A stretch of 26,492 nucleotides of DNA. Source: Bacteroidales bacterium UBA2295 (GTDB lineage: Bacteria; Bacteroidota; Bacteroidia; Bacteroidales; Tenuifilaceae). Every line of letters begins with the position of its first letter. Within the stretch, counting starts at the first letter, position 1. Location of the stretch: assembly GCA_002345825.1 (NCBI GenBank), contig DDWD01000181.1, positions 155-26,646 of the forward strand. The letters run 5' to 3'. This document shows positions 1 to 9,000 of this stretch, piece after piece. Both the position numbers and the translations under genes were made by a program. Under the pieces are notes generated by a model that saw only the letters and a list, made by a program, of their open reading frames with translations, made no database searches and was not told the DNA's origin.

Positions 1-66
1 GGCGGATCATCCAATCAATCAATCAATCATCCAATCATCCAATCATCCAATCAATCACTTTAGACG

Positions 67-114
67 CTGACAGCTTGCCTGCCCTTTGGTAGGGTGCTTT
101 GCAAACGCTGTCAG
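67..114. repeat. stem-loop inside repeat copy 1
   Basis: CTGACAGC (67-74) pairs with GCTGTCAG (107-114). The stem continues with TTGC (75-78) against GCAA (101-104), leaving a 2-nt bulge (105-106). A small inner hairpin CCCT/AGGG (82-85/91-94) sits in the loop. The same structure recurs in copy 2 at 231-278 without a single base change. It could be a structured RNA, a terminator-like element or a DNA cruciform; the sequence alone does not decide. Confidence 0.75.
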
Positions 115-230
115 GTCTTTCTCAACCTTAAGCTGAGCCTCAACGATTACCAATCATGCAAACTGCCTGCCCCAATGGCGGATCATCCAATCAATCAATC
201 ATCCAATCATCCAATCAATCACTTTAGACG

Positions 231-278
231 CTGACAGCTTGCCTGCCCTTTGGTAGGGTGCTTTGCAAACGCTGTCAG
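231..278. repeat. stem-loop inside repeat copy 2
   Basis: This is an exact copy of the 67-114 structure, offset by 164 bp: CTGACAGC at 231-238 and GCTGTCAG at 271-278, with the same inner hairpin. The stem-loop is unchanged while the 3' tail of the unit has diverged. Confidence 0.75.
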
Positions 279-359
279 GTCTTTCTCAATCTTAAGCTAA
301 ACTTCAACAATTACCAATTATGCAAACTGTCTGCCCCAATGGCGGATCATCCAATCATC

Positions 360-396
360 CCTCGTCATCACGGCAAAAAACGCCGCTCTTACGAGG
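360..396. repeat. two-stage hairpin in third repeat unit
   Basis: CCTCGT (360-365) pairs with ACGAGG (391-396). A symmetric 5x5 internal loop follows, then an inner stem CGGC (371-374) / GCCG (382-385) closed by an A-rich loop. It replaces the stem-loop of the other two repeat copies. It lies 60 bp past the DUF3109 stop codon, so on the minus strand it could end the gpmI transcript, though no T-tract follows. Confidence 0.6.
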
Positions 397-413
397 CAAT
401 CATCCAATCAATC

Positions 414-450
<37 letters not shown>

Positions 451-456
451 CCTAGC

Positions 457-1041
457 CTACTCTTTTTGTCTCCCTTGTTCCTGTATCAAACGGTAGGCTT
501 CCTCTAGCTCTGTGAAAAAATCCTCGCCATAGGCTCGGGTTATTGCCCCTTTAAGAAATTTAAACACGGGAATTCCTTCCTTTTCGCCCAGTTCTCGGGC
601 CGGTTGGCAAATACTCCACTGGTCGTAGTTAAGCGCGGTAAAGGTGGGGTACTTCTTGGCTCTAATGGGGTAAAGGTGGCATGAAATGGGCTTGCGAAAC
701 TTAACCTTACCTTCCAACCATGCTTTTTCTATGGCACAAAATGTTATCTCATCCTCTTCGATAGAATATGCGCACTCCTCATTTTCGATTAAAGGAGTAA
801 CCATATCGCCATCTAAATCTCTTATTGCAACACCCTGCTTCTCTATCGCCCTAAGTCCGCTTGGTTTTAGGTATGGCTTTATCTTTTCAATCTCGGCTTT
901 AAGGCTATCAATTTCATCCGACTCAAGGGGCGCTCCCGATTCCCCGTGCACGCAGCATGCGCCAAGGCATTTGGGTAGGTCGCAGCAGAAATGCTTTTCA
1001 AAAATATCGAAGCTAAGTAACTTGTCGTCAATTTGTATCAT
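457..1041 (-). CDS. DUF3109 family Cys-cluster protein
   Basis: This is a 194-residue protein matching the DUF3109 family from its Cys pattern. An N-terminal cluster spans residues 19-30 (C-C-x4-C-x3-C-C), followed by CAY, FCAIEKA, ISCHLYP and ICQP. The spacing suggests binding of a metal or iron-sulfur cluster, but the biochemical role of the family is not known to me. I chose the ATG at 1041 because family members begin MIQID. An upstream in-frame TTG at 1059 would overlap the gpmI end and adds only six unconserved residues. The ATG lies 8 bp after the gpmI stop, so the two genes are very probably co-transcribed from upstream of gpmI. No signal peptide is visible, so it is likely cytoplasmic. 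Confidence 0.85.
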   Translation of the reverse strand: MIQIDDKLLSFDIFEKHFCCDLPKCLGACCVHGESGAPLESDEIDSLKAEIEKIKPYLKPSGLRAIEKQGVAIRDLDGDMVTPLIENEECAYSIEEDEITFCAIEKAWLEGKVKFRKPISCHLYPIRAKKYPTFTALNYDQWSICQPARELGEKEGIPVFKFLKGAITRAYGEDFFTELEEAYRLIQEQGRQKE

Positions 1042-1049
1042 ATGTATGC

Positions 1050-2576
1050 TTACTGACAAAGAACTTTTCCCGTCATCTCGGCAGGAATTGGTAATCCCAT
1101 TATGCTTAGTATGGTGGGTGCCACATCGGCTAGTATACCATTGCTAACCTTTTTGTACTTGTCGGTAACCAGTACTAGTGGGACAGGGTTTAGCGAGTGT
1201 GCTGTGTTTGGTGATCCATCAAGGTTCACCGCGTTGTCGGCATTGCCATGATCGGCAATTATTACTACGGTGTAGCCATTGGCCTTGGCGGCCTCAACCA
1301 CTTCGCCAACGCATTGGTCAACCGCTTTTACTGCCTTTTCAATAGCACTATATATTCCGGTATGACCAACCATATCGCCATTGGCAAAGTTAAGGCATAC
1401 AAAATCGGGTTGGTTCTCGTTCAAATCCTTCACTATGGCGTCCTTTACCTCAAAGGCGCTCATCTCGGGTTGTAAGTCGTAGGTTGCTACCTTTGGGGAC
1501 TGGATTAGTATCCTATTCTCTCCTGGGAATACCTCCTCGCGCCCACCAGAGAAAAAGAATGTTACGTGTGCATACTTTTCGGTTTCGGCAATTCGCAGCT
1601 GCTTTAGCCCGGCAGCCGATACCACCTCGCCCAGAGTGTTAACCAGATTGTCCTTGCTGTATGCTACGTTAACATTTTTGAATGTTTCGTCGTAGCTGGT
1701 CATGGTAACATAGTGTAGGGGTATGGTTTGCATACCATGCTCGGGCATATCGGTTTGGGTAAGCGCAATGGTTATTTCCCTTAGCCTATCGGTGCGGAAG
1801 TTGAAGCAGATCACCACATCGCCCTCCTTAATCGTGCCAACGGGGTTGCCGTTTGCATCAACCTTTACAATGGGTTTTATAAATTCGTCGGTAACACCTT
1901 CTGCATACGATTCCTCCATTGCCTTAACAATGCTCTGAGTAGGTTTTCCTTCTCCGGCAACCAGCAGATCGTAACCAATCTTAATTCGTTCCCATCGCTT
2001 GTCGCGATCCATGGTGTAGTAACGTCCAATCAACGAGGCGATTTCGCCATTACTCTTTTCTAAGTGCTTCTCGAGGTTGCGAACAAATCCCAACCCGCTT
2101 TGTGGGTCGGTATCTCGGCCATCGGTTAGGGCGTGGATATATACCTTATCTAATCCGTATTCCTTGGTGATGTCGCATAGTTTGTAAAGGTGAGTGTCCA
2201 GGGAGTGAACACCACCATCGGATACGAGGCCAAGAAAATGTACCGCAACATTGTTCTCCTTTGCATAGGCAAAAGCTTTGGTTAGAACAGGGTTTGTATC
2301 GATCAACCCTTCCTTTATCTCCTTGTTTATTCTAACCAAGTCTTGGTAAACTACTCTTCCTGCACCTATATTTAGATGGCCCACCTCAGAGTTTCCCATT
2401 TGGCCCTCGGGTAGGCCAACATCCTCACCGCAAGCTTTGAGCTGGGCGTGTGGATAATTATTCGTAAGTCGAGTCATATTCTCGGGGTGGGTGCTTGAGA
2501 TTACGTCGGTTTTGTCGCCCTTGCCAATTCCCCATCCATCGAGGATCATGAGTAGTACTTTGTTGTCGATTTGCAT
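1050..2576 (-). CDS. gpmI: 2,3-bisphosphoglycerate-independent phosphoglycerate mutase
   Basis: This cytoplasmic glycolytic/gluconeogenic enzyme interconverts 3- and 2-phosphoglycerate using two metal ions and a phosphoserine intermediate. The 508 residues equal the usual family length. The N-terminal metal-binding motif LMILDGWG (Asp13) and the catalytic serine in GNSEVGHLNIGAGR (Ser63) are visible, as are TDGRDTDP and the C-terminal metal motif ADHGNADN. The protein is complete, ending GKVLCQ. It is the first gene of a two-gene minus-strand unit with the DUF3109 gene 8 bp downstream. It diverges from the dehydrogenase gene at 2789 across 212 bp. A TACCTTTG box sits upstream, but its partner -33 element is not convincing. 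Confidence 0.97.
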   Translation of the reverse strand: MQIDNKVLLMILDGWGIGKGDKTDVISSTHPENMTRLTNNYPHAQLKACGEDVGLPEGQMGNSEVGHLNIGAGRVVYQDLVRINKEIKEGLIDTNPVLTKAFAYAKENNVAVHFLGLVSDGGVHSLDTHLYKLCDITKEYGLDKVYIHALTDGRDTDPQSGLGFVRNLEKHLEKSNGEIASLIGRYYTMDRDKRWERIKIGYDLLVAGEGKPTQSIVKAMEESYAEGVTDEFIKPIVKVDANGNPVGTIKEGDVVICFNFRTDRLREITIALTQTDMPEHGMQTIPLHYVTMTSYDETFKNVNVAYSKDNLVNTLGEVVSAAGLKQLRIAETEKYAHVTFFFSGGREEVFPGENRILIQSPKVATYDLQPEMSAFEVKDAIVKDLNENQPDFVCLNFANGDMVGHTGIYSAIEKAVKAVDQCVGEVVEAAKANGYTVVIIADHGNADNAVNLDGSPNTAHSLNPVPLVLVTDKYKKVSNGILADVAPTILSIMGLPIPAEMTGKVLCQ

Positions 2577-2649
2577 AATGCTATACTATTATATAATGTG
2601 TTTTTACTTTAAACAGTTCAGCGTTTGTTATGTTGATTTTTTTGCTTTG

Positions 2650-2657
2650 CAAAGGTA
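2650..2657 (-). promoter_or_regulatory. possible -7 box for gpmI
   Basis: On the minus strand this reads TACCTTTG, a match to the Bacteroidota TAnnTTTG -7 element. It would place transcription start about 65-70 nt before the gpmI ATG. The nearest upstream TTTG (2672-2669) is only 11 bp away, too close for a standard -33 element, so support is weak. Confidence 0.35.
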
Positions 2658-2724
2658 TAGCTTTTACTCAAATTTTTGTTTTGGTAGGGCGATGATATAA
2701 AATAATCTGCGCTAACGAATGAGG

Positions 2725-2754
2725 TTGCTTTTTTAAGGTAAAACCTTATTTTTG
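2725..2754 (+). promoter_or_regulatory. Bacteroidota-type promoter for the dehydrogenase gene
   Basis: A TTG at 2725-2727 and TATTTTTG at 2747-2754 match the -33 TTG and -7 TAnnTTTG elements with a 19-bp gap, the normal spacing in this phylum. The predicted start near 2760 gives a 5' leader of about 28 nt before the ATG at 2789. Confidence 0.7.
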
Positions 2755-2788
2755 AGGCAACAAATATCAAAAATAAAACAGAACCCAT

Positions 2789-3919
2789 ATGAAGATTGTA
2801 GTACTTGGCGCAGGAATGGTTGGCCGTGCAATGGCTTACGACCTGGCAAACGAAAATGATGTAACCTCCGTGGATGTAAGCTCCGATAATCTTTCACAAG
2901 TAGGCGCTTATGGTGTAAAAACCATTCTGTCCGACCTGTCCGATAGCTCAAAGGTAAAAGATGTTGTTAAAGATTTCGATATGGTGGTTTGTGCTGTTCC
3001 TGGATTCATGGGGTATAGTACGGTTAAAGCTTGTATCAAAGCAAAAAAATCGGTGGTTGATATCTCCTTTATGCCTGAGGATTTTATGGAACTTGATCCG
3101 CTAGCCAAGGATGCTGGTGTTACTGTTCTTGCCGATTTTGGTGTTGCTCCAGGAATGCCCAATATTATTTTGGGTTACCATAATCAGCAGATGGAGGTAA
3201 CCGATTTTTTCTATATGGTGGGTGGCTTACCCAAAATCAGAAACTATCCTTACCAGTACAAAGCACCCTTTTCGCCTATTGATGTGCTGGAGGAGTACAC
3301 CCGGCCAGCACGATGTATGGAGAATGGCAAGGTGGTTATCAAACCAGCCATGAGCGAAGTGGAGATGTATCGTTTCCCCACCGTGGGCGATCTGGAGGGT
3401 TTTAATACCGATGGGTTGCGCTCGCTGCTTAAAACAATGGCGCACATCCCCAATATGAAGGAGAAAACATTGCGTTACCCTGGTCATATCGATATAATTA
3501 AAACGCTAAGCGCATCAGGGTTTTTCTCTGACAAACCCGTAAGAGTGAATGGGGTTGATGTGTCGCCCATGGCGTTAACTTCCAAAATACTTTTCGATGA
3601 GTGGAAACTCCAGCCCAATGAGCCTGAACTAACGGTAATGCGTGTGGTAATTTCGGGTAAGTTTAATGGAGCCTCCCAAACGGTTACCTACGATTTGTAC
3701 GACGAGTACCATCCCCAAACACAGCAGTGGTCTATGGCTCGCACTACCGGATATACTGGAACGGCGGGGGTTAATCTTTTAGCCTCTGGCGGGTTCAGCA
3801 AGCAGGGCATTTTCGCCCCCGAGATGGTGGGTGAGGCTCCCGGTTGTTTTCAGTTTATTTTGGACTATTTAAAGCAGCGTGGGGTAAAGTATAGCATGGA
3901 GACGAAAGTGATAAAATAG
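2789..3919 (+). CDS. saccharopine dehydrogenase family, lysine 6-dehydrogenase-like
   Basis: This 376-residue cytoplasmic oxidoreductase starts with a clean Rossmann fold, VVLGAGMVG (Gly7, Gly9, Gly12). It continues with the saccharopine dehydrogenase family pattern: MVVCAVPG, SVVDISF, and DFGVAPGMPNI. The C-terminal catalytic/dimer region includes a KTLRYPGH stretch that I associate with lysine 6-dehydrogenase-like members rather than with spermidine- or fungal-type saccharopine reductases. A NAD(P)-linked step in amino-acid (probably lysine) catabolism is the best guess; the exact substrate is inferred. The gene is monocistronic, with a good promoter at 2725-2754, and is followed by 289 bp before the next gene. 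I see no strong terminator after it. Confidence 0.8.
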   Translation: MKIVVLGAGMVGRAMAYDLANENDVTSVDVSSDNLSQVGAYGVKTILSDLSDSSKVKDVVKDFDMVVCAVPGFMGYSTVKACIKAKKSVVDISFMPEDFMELDPLAKDAGVTVLADFGVAPGMPNIILGYHNQQMEVTDFFYMVGGLPKIRNYPYQYKAPFSPIDVLEEYTRPARCMENGKVVIKPAMSEVEMYRFPTVGDLEGFNTDGLRSLLKTMAHIPNMKEKTLRYPGHIDIIKTLSASGFFSDKPVRVNGVDVSPMALTSKILFDEWKLQPNEPELTVMRVVISGKFNGASQTVTYDLYDEYHPQTQQWSMARTTGYTGTAGVNLLASGGFSKQGIFAPEMVGEAPGCFQFILDYLKQRGVKYSMETKVIK

Positions 3920-3949
3920 GAAGAATCTATTTTTCTTAAAGAGTATTAT

Positions 3950-3977
3950 TTGTTGATTTTTTACTTCTTTAGTTTTG
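3950..3977 (+). promoter_or_regulatory. secondary promoter candidate upstream of sigma gene
   Basis: TAGTTTTG (3970-3977) fits the TAnnTTTG -7 box, and a TTG at 3950-3952 lies 17 bp upstream, slightly short of ideal. It lies about 230 nt before the sigma-factor start, so it would give a long leader. The better placed promoter is at 4085-4113. Confidence 0.35.
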
Positions 3978-4084
3978 TGAAAATACAGATATACAGGTTG
4001 ATATAAGTGGTTTTGTTGCAATTCAAGTATGGTGAGGTTATCAACAATTCAAAATTATTAGCTGATTGATGAGCATAATCACCG

Positions 4085-4113
4085 TTGATTAATTAATAGC
4101 AGTAATATATTTG
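4085..4113 (+). promoter_or_regulatory. Bacteroidota-type promoter for the ECF sigma gene
   Basis: TTG at 4085-4087 and TATATTTG at 4106-4113 are separated by 18 bp, a good match to the -33/-7 consensus used by the primary sigma factor. Transcription would begin near 4120, about 90 nt before the TTG start codon at 4209. Confidence 0.65.
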
Positions 4114-4208
4114 TACACTTTTTCGGTGGTAGTTTTTCAATAGTTTCTGGTAAACTTTTGTTAAAATCCAATTTGTATTGCACTTCATTTTAATCAACCA
4201 TTGGTGTT

Positions 4209-4739
4209 TTGTCTAGTAATTACATCAGCATAGAGGATGGCCGATTTGGCTTTAGGGAGATATTTAATACCTACTATCCATCACTACATCATTTTGCTTT
4301 TAAGATTTTGAAAAGCAAGCATGATGCTGAGGATGTGGTGCAGGATGTATTTCTTAACCTTTGGAAGAATAAACCAACATTTCAAAATGATGTATCATTT
4401 AGAGCCTATCTCTATTTATGCGTTAGGAATCGAGCTCTAGATTTGCTGAAAAAGAAAAGTCCGATTTATAGCGAGGATGTTAAGATAGAGTCGATTGATG
4501 AAGAGGTAGACGCAGTGGTGAAGGAGGAAGCCTTTAGGCTGCTGGATATCGCAATAGAAAAACTTCCCGAAAGATCAAAGGAGATTCTAAAACTTACGCT
4601 TAATGGACTTTCTATAAAAGAGATTGCCGAGAAGTTGAACGTAACAGTCAACACTGTTAAAACTCAAAAACAGAGAGCTTACAAGTTTTTAAAAGATAAT
4701 TGTGCTTTTTTATTCATTTTGATAAAGTTGATTTCTTAG
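4209..4739 (+). CDS. ECF RNA polymerase sigma factor with TTG start
   Basis: This is a 176-residue sigma-70 family ECF (FecI-like) factor that directs RNA polymerase to a dedicated set of promoters. Region 2 is at residues ~15-80 (FREIFNTYYPSL, DAEDVVQDVFLNLW, YLYLCVRNRALD). Region 4 is at ~115-168 (LPERSKEILKLTLNGLSIKEIAEKL, then a VNTVKTQ recognition helix). The frame is open only back to a TAA at 4191-4193 and contains no ATG at all, so initiation must use TTG 4209 or a rarer codon; no methionine follows. The next gene is a FecR anti-sigma factor and then an STN-domain receptor, the classic cell-surface signalling trio. It is transcribed from a primary-sigma promoter upstream. Confidence 0.93.
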   Translation: MSSNYISIEDGRFGFREIFNTYYPSLHHFAFKILKSKHDAEDVVQDVFLNLWKNKPTFQNDVSFRAYLYLCVRNRALDLLKKKSPIYSEDVKIESIDEEVDAVVKEEAFRLLDIAIEKLPERSKEILKLTLNGLSIKEIAEKLNVTVNTVKTQKQRAYKFLKDNCAFLFILIKLIS

Positions 4740-4872
4740 CTATTCTTCTGCTAGTTCGCATCACCCCACCCCCTCCAATTAACCTAATTGTATTACAACC
4801 TTTTTTTTGCTACTCTACACGACTGATCGGTAGGGATTTGTGTTTTTTTTGTGATTTTTTTCAGAAATACTT

Positions 4873-4900
4873 GTCACCCGTTTCAAGAACCTAATCGTTT
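4873..4900 (+). promoter_or_regulatory. candidate ECF-sigma-dependent promoter
   Basis: The 187-bp gap between the sigma and anti-sigma genes holds several T-tracts, then GTCACCCGTTTC (4873-4884) and CCTAATCGTT (4890-4899) about 30 bp before the fecR ATG. From memory, similar T-tract plus CACCC-TTT arrangements precede anti-sigma genes in other Bacteroidota, which would fit autoregulation. This is inference; no consensus was computed. Confidence 0.3.
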
Positions 4901-4926
4901 TAATAATATAAAGCTGAAAAATAAAA

Positions 4927-6057
4927 ATGAATCAAGAACAATTCGAACAGGCCATAAAAAATGCTGAGAGGCTAAGCCAAGAACTCGTATCTTCTGAAAA
5001 TGATGTTTTAAAAAATGATTTTTCGAAGGGTTATAATGAGCGAAAAGCCTACGTGAAGGGCTTAGATGTGGGTAAGGCTTGGGTAAGGTTTATGTTTCGC
5101 GCAAATCGGGCTTTGATATTTCAAGCCACTTCAGCGGCAGCCGCTGTTGCAATTGCCTTTATCGTCCTCTTTAATTACAATAATCGAAATAAGGAAACCA
5201 TAATGGCTAACATACTTCCTGCAGAGGGGGTAGTAACCGTAACGCTTCCTACTGGTGAGATTGTTGCTTTGGATCAAACCCTGCCCGAAACCACCAGGTT
5301 AAATGGCGCGGCCATTGATGTGCAAAATCAAAAAATATCATACAATAAAACTTTGCCTAACGACAAACCTCGTGCTGATAAGAGCACGCAGGTAGTTAAG
5401 GAGGAGGTAAGTTACCACGAGCTAAAAATCCCCAAAGGGAAATCTTATTCTTTAGAACTTAGCGATGGCTCAACGGTATGGGTGAATGCCGAGAGTTCTA
5501 TTCGTTACCCCGTAACTTTTGCTAGTAACGAAAGGGTTGTTCATGTTGATGGAGAAGCATTTTTTGATGTAGTAAAGGATGATTCAAAACCATTTGTTGT
5601 GAAGACAAACGACTACTCGGTAAGGGTATTGGGAACCAAATTCAACGTGAAATGCTATACCGATGAGGATTTTGTAGCCACAACGCTTGTTTCCGGTTCA
5701 GTATCCATCCCAACGAGTTTAGGAGAGGAAAAGGTTATTTCTCCTGGTGAGCAGCTCCGTTTAAATCGCAACGATAGAACTGTTACGGTAAGTAAGGTCG
5801 ATACTGAAATATACACTTCATGGATAAATAATACCATAACCCTAAGAGAAACTCCCCTTCATGAAATTGTGAGTCAGCTAAGGCGAAGGTATGATGTACA
5901 GTTTGTATTTGAGGACTCCTCGCTTCGTGATGAAACATTTACTGGAGTTGTCCCTCTTAATGAGAGTCTTAACACTATTCTCAGCATGTTTTCTAAGGTT
6001 TCATCAGTTGATTTTCGGGTTGAGGATGGTGTTGTATTTATTGGCAAAAATTCCTAA
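4927..6057 (+). CDS. FecR family anti-sigma factor (FecR + DUF4974)
   Basis: This 376-residue inner-membrane regulator holds the ECF sigma factor inactive until signalled by the receptor. A cytoplasmic N-terminal segment (1-60) is followed by one membrane span (~61-83, Ala/Val/Ile-rich). The periplasmic FecR domain is at ~165-270, with the hallmark LSDGSTVWVNAESSIRYP, VDGEAFFDV, PFVVKT and VLGTKFNV. The DUF4974 domain is at ~305-375 (TLRETPLHEIVSQLRRRYDV). It is complete. The TonB-dependent receptor begins 18 bp after its stop, so the two are co-transcribed. The ECF sigma gene lies 187 bp upstream, with a possible sigma-dependent promoter in the gap. The family assignment is firm; the signal it senses is not visible. 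Confidence 0.93.
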   Translation: MNQEQFEQAIKNAERLSQELVSSENDVLKNDFSKGYNERKAYVKGLDVGKAWVRFMFRANRALIFQATSAAAAVAIAFIVLFNYNNRNKETIMANILPAEGVVTVTLPTGEIVALDQTLPETTRLNGAAIDVQNQKISYNKTLPNDKPRADKSTQVVKEEVSYHELKIPKGKSYSLELSDGSTVWVNAESSIRYPVTFASNERVVHVDGEAFFDVVKDDSKPFVVKTNDYSVRVLGTKFNVKCYTDEDFVATTLVSGSVSIPTSLGEEKVISPGEQLRLNRNDRTVTVSKVDTEIYTSWINNTITLRETPLHEIVSQLRRRYDVQFVFEDSSLRDETFTGVVPLNESLNTILSMFSKVSSVDFRVEDGVVFIGKNS

Positions 6058-6075
6058 TTCTTTACAAAGTTCTTT

Positions 6076-9000
6076 ATGAGAAAGTTTTATCAATGCCTTA
6101 TTTTATTGTTCTTGTTGGCCTCCACTCTTCATAGCCAATCAGTTTATTCACAGGTAGTAAAATCCATAGACATCAAGGATGCCACCATTGTGGAATGTCT
6201 TGATGCCATCAAGGATCAAACCGGACTTGGCTACCTTCTCAAGGAGGATAAGGTTAAATCGCTTAAGGGGATTACTTACTCAGGCAAAAATGTGGAAGTT
6301 TCAAAAGTGCTAAAATCTATTTTGGCAAATACTGGCTATGCATATGAGCTAAGTGATGGAGTTATTCTTATTGTTAAGGCTCCTAACCCAGATCCCAAGC
6401 CAGTAAAGAAGCCTGCTGAAGAAAAAAAGACAGGTTATGATATCAAGGTTTTTGTAACCGACGAATCGACCAAAGAGCCTTTAATAGGAGTAGTGCTGAT
6501 GGTGAAAGCTTATGAAACTTATGCTGTGGTTTTTGAAGAGGATGGAACGATACTAGAAAACATACCCGCAGGTAAAACTATTTTAGAAACGCAGATGCTA
6601 GGATACGAACCATTTTCGAAAGAAATAATGGTAAAAGGCGATATGGAGCTACGCATCCAGCTGCAAGAGACCTCCTTGGCCCTAGATGAAGTGACTGTTG
6701 TAGCAAGAGCAAGCGCTGCAGGAACTTCCACTAGTTCAACCATTGGTAGGCAAGCTATGGATCACCTTCAGGCCACCAGCCTAATGGATGTAATGCAGCT
6801 TATCCCTGGCCAACTCATGACGGGGGTTTCTAGCCTAACATCAGCAGAGAAGATAACAATTAGAACCCTCAATGCAAGCGATGCAAACAATGCCTTTGGA
6901 ACTGCAATTGTTCTTGATGGTGTTCCAATCTCTGATAACGCTTCGCTAGATAATAAGGCTGGCATAACCTCATCGGGTGGAACTGGCGTTGATTTAAGAG
7001 AGATTGGTGCCGACAATATTGAGTCCATTGAAGTTATTAGGGGTATTCCATCGGCTGAGTACGGCGACCTAACATCTGGTGCCGTGATAGTAAACACAAA
7101 AGCGGGTCAATCACCTTTAGAAATCAGAACAAAAATTAACCCGGTAACCTTTAACACATCATTAAACAAGGGATGGAAGTTCGCAGGGCAAAAGGGAAGT
7201 TTAAATACCAATATCGATTATGCCCAGGCGTGGGGCGATCCGCGGCAGAAGACAACTTCATTCGATAGGGTTTCGGGTGGTGTTACTTACACGAGAACCC
7301 TGAAAAAGATCTGGTATACCAACACAAAGCTTAACGTGAGCAACCTGCTCGATTTTAGAGGAACCGACCCCGACGTGCTTACCGAAGGAACAGAAACAAC
7401 CCAGAGGGCTCTCTCTATGAGGTTTAGCCATAACGGTAAAATAAGCGTGAATTCACTGCTCATGCGTACCCTTTCCTACTCGGTTGGTGTTAGCCAGTCA
7501 ATAAACGAATCCAGAACTTCAACCATCGTTGCTGCTGGCGGGGGATTACCCATTATTACATCCCTAACGCCGGGCTATACAGAAGTGCCTTACATTACCT
7601 CGTCGTACATTGCATCCGGAGGAACCGATGCTCGACCCAGATCGGCTTTCGCTAAACTGACCAATGGCTTTTTTCTCAATTATAAAAGTTTGCGCCAGCG
7701 TTTTAATATGGGTGTTGAGTATAGGATGGATGAAAATAATGCTCGCGGGTTTTTTAATGATAATGATTTATACCCAATTAGGCCCAACAGTAATGGCAGG
7801 CCAAGACCTTTCTACGATATCCCAAGGCTAAATCAGATTTCTGCTTTTTTTGAGGATAATATTAACATCCGGCTAGGCGACAACAGACATTTTAAACTCC
7901 AAGCGGGAGTACGTTTTGGAATGCTGCAACCTGGGTTGGAGGAGCAAGTTTCGTCAATATCTCCTCGTTTTAATGCATCGCTTAAGGTTAACAAGTGGCT
8001 TGAGTTTAGAGGCGGATGGGGTAAAAATTCCAAAACACCTGGCTTGTCGCATTTGTACCCCGAACCTCGATACAGCGACAGGTTAGTAGCTCAGTATTTA
8101 CCCTCAAATCCAGATCATCAGCTGGTGATGTATCATACCTATATTAATTACATTGCTCGCAATAGTCTTCTTGAAAACTCAACCAATACCAAAACCGAAT
8201 TAGGTGTTGATGTAAAGCTACCCAATAGTATGACATTCTCAGTAGTGGCTTTCAATGATAAGCTTGAAGGTGGGTTTGGTAATTACACAGAGTATCTTAC
8301 GTATTTCTCAAACTTTTATACTGTAGACAATGGCATCACTGTTATTCCCGACTCAAAGCCCGTAATTGATTGGAGCAATCCTGCTAGAGTTGACACAGTA
8401 TTTACAACTAAAGGAATCGTTGGTAATACCCAGGCAAATCTCAACAGAGGTGTAGAGCTTGATTTTTACTTAGGCCGAGTTGAACAGCTCAGAACCCAGT
8501 TTTACCTTAGTGGCGCCTATATCGAGTCGCAGTCATGGACTACGGGTCCAACCTTTTCTAATCCTGTAGGAATTCCCCCATCATCGGTTTATGGACAGGG
8601 AGGTTCAAACACGCCTCCTTTTAAACTCGAATACCCTAGTGGTCTTCAGAAAAGCATTCAAAGGCGATTTAGCAACGTGGTGAGGGCTGTTTATAATATT
8701 CCTCAAATGCGTATGGTGGCTTCAATCAATGGCCAGATAATTTGGTATTTGTACTCGAACACTACTAACCAAATGCAGAAGCCCATTGGTTGGCTTGATA
8801 CGGATTTAACGTACAATCCAATAACAGATGAAATGTTTGAAGATCCCAACTATAAGATAAAGGGCATTTCGCTAGTCGATCAGATAAGAGACCCTAGGGA
8901 TACAGATCCTGTTATAATGCCTCCTGTTTGGCTGATTAGCGCTAGGTTAACCAAGGATATTTCAAAGTCAATGAGGATTTCGTTTTTCACCAGCAACCTA

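Noticed and set aside
686..1147. Plus-strand open frame of 153 codons opposite the DUF3109 gene
   Set aside because: It is antisense to a clear family protein and resembles no protein.
4776..4808. Terminator after the sigma gene
   Set aside because: CAATTA-ACC-TAATTG is only a 6-bp AT-rich stem and is separated from the T-tract by about 10 nt, too weak to call.
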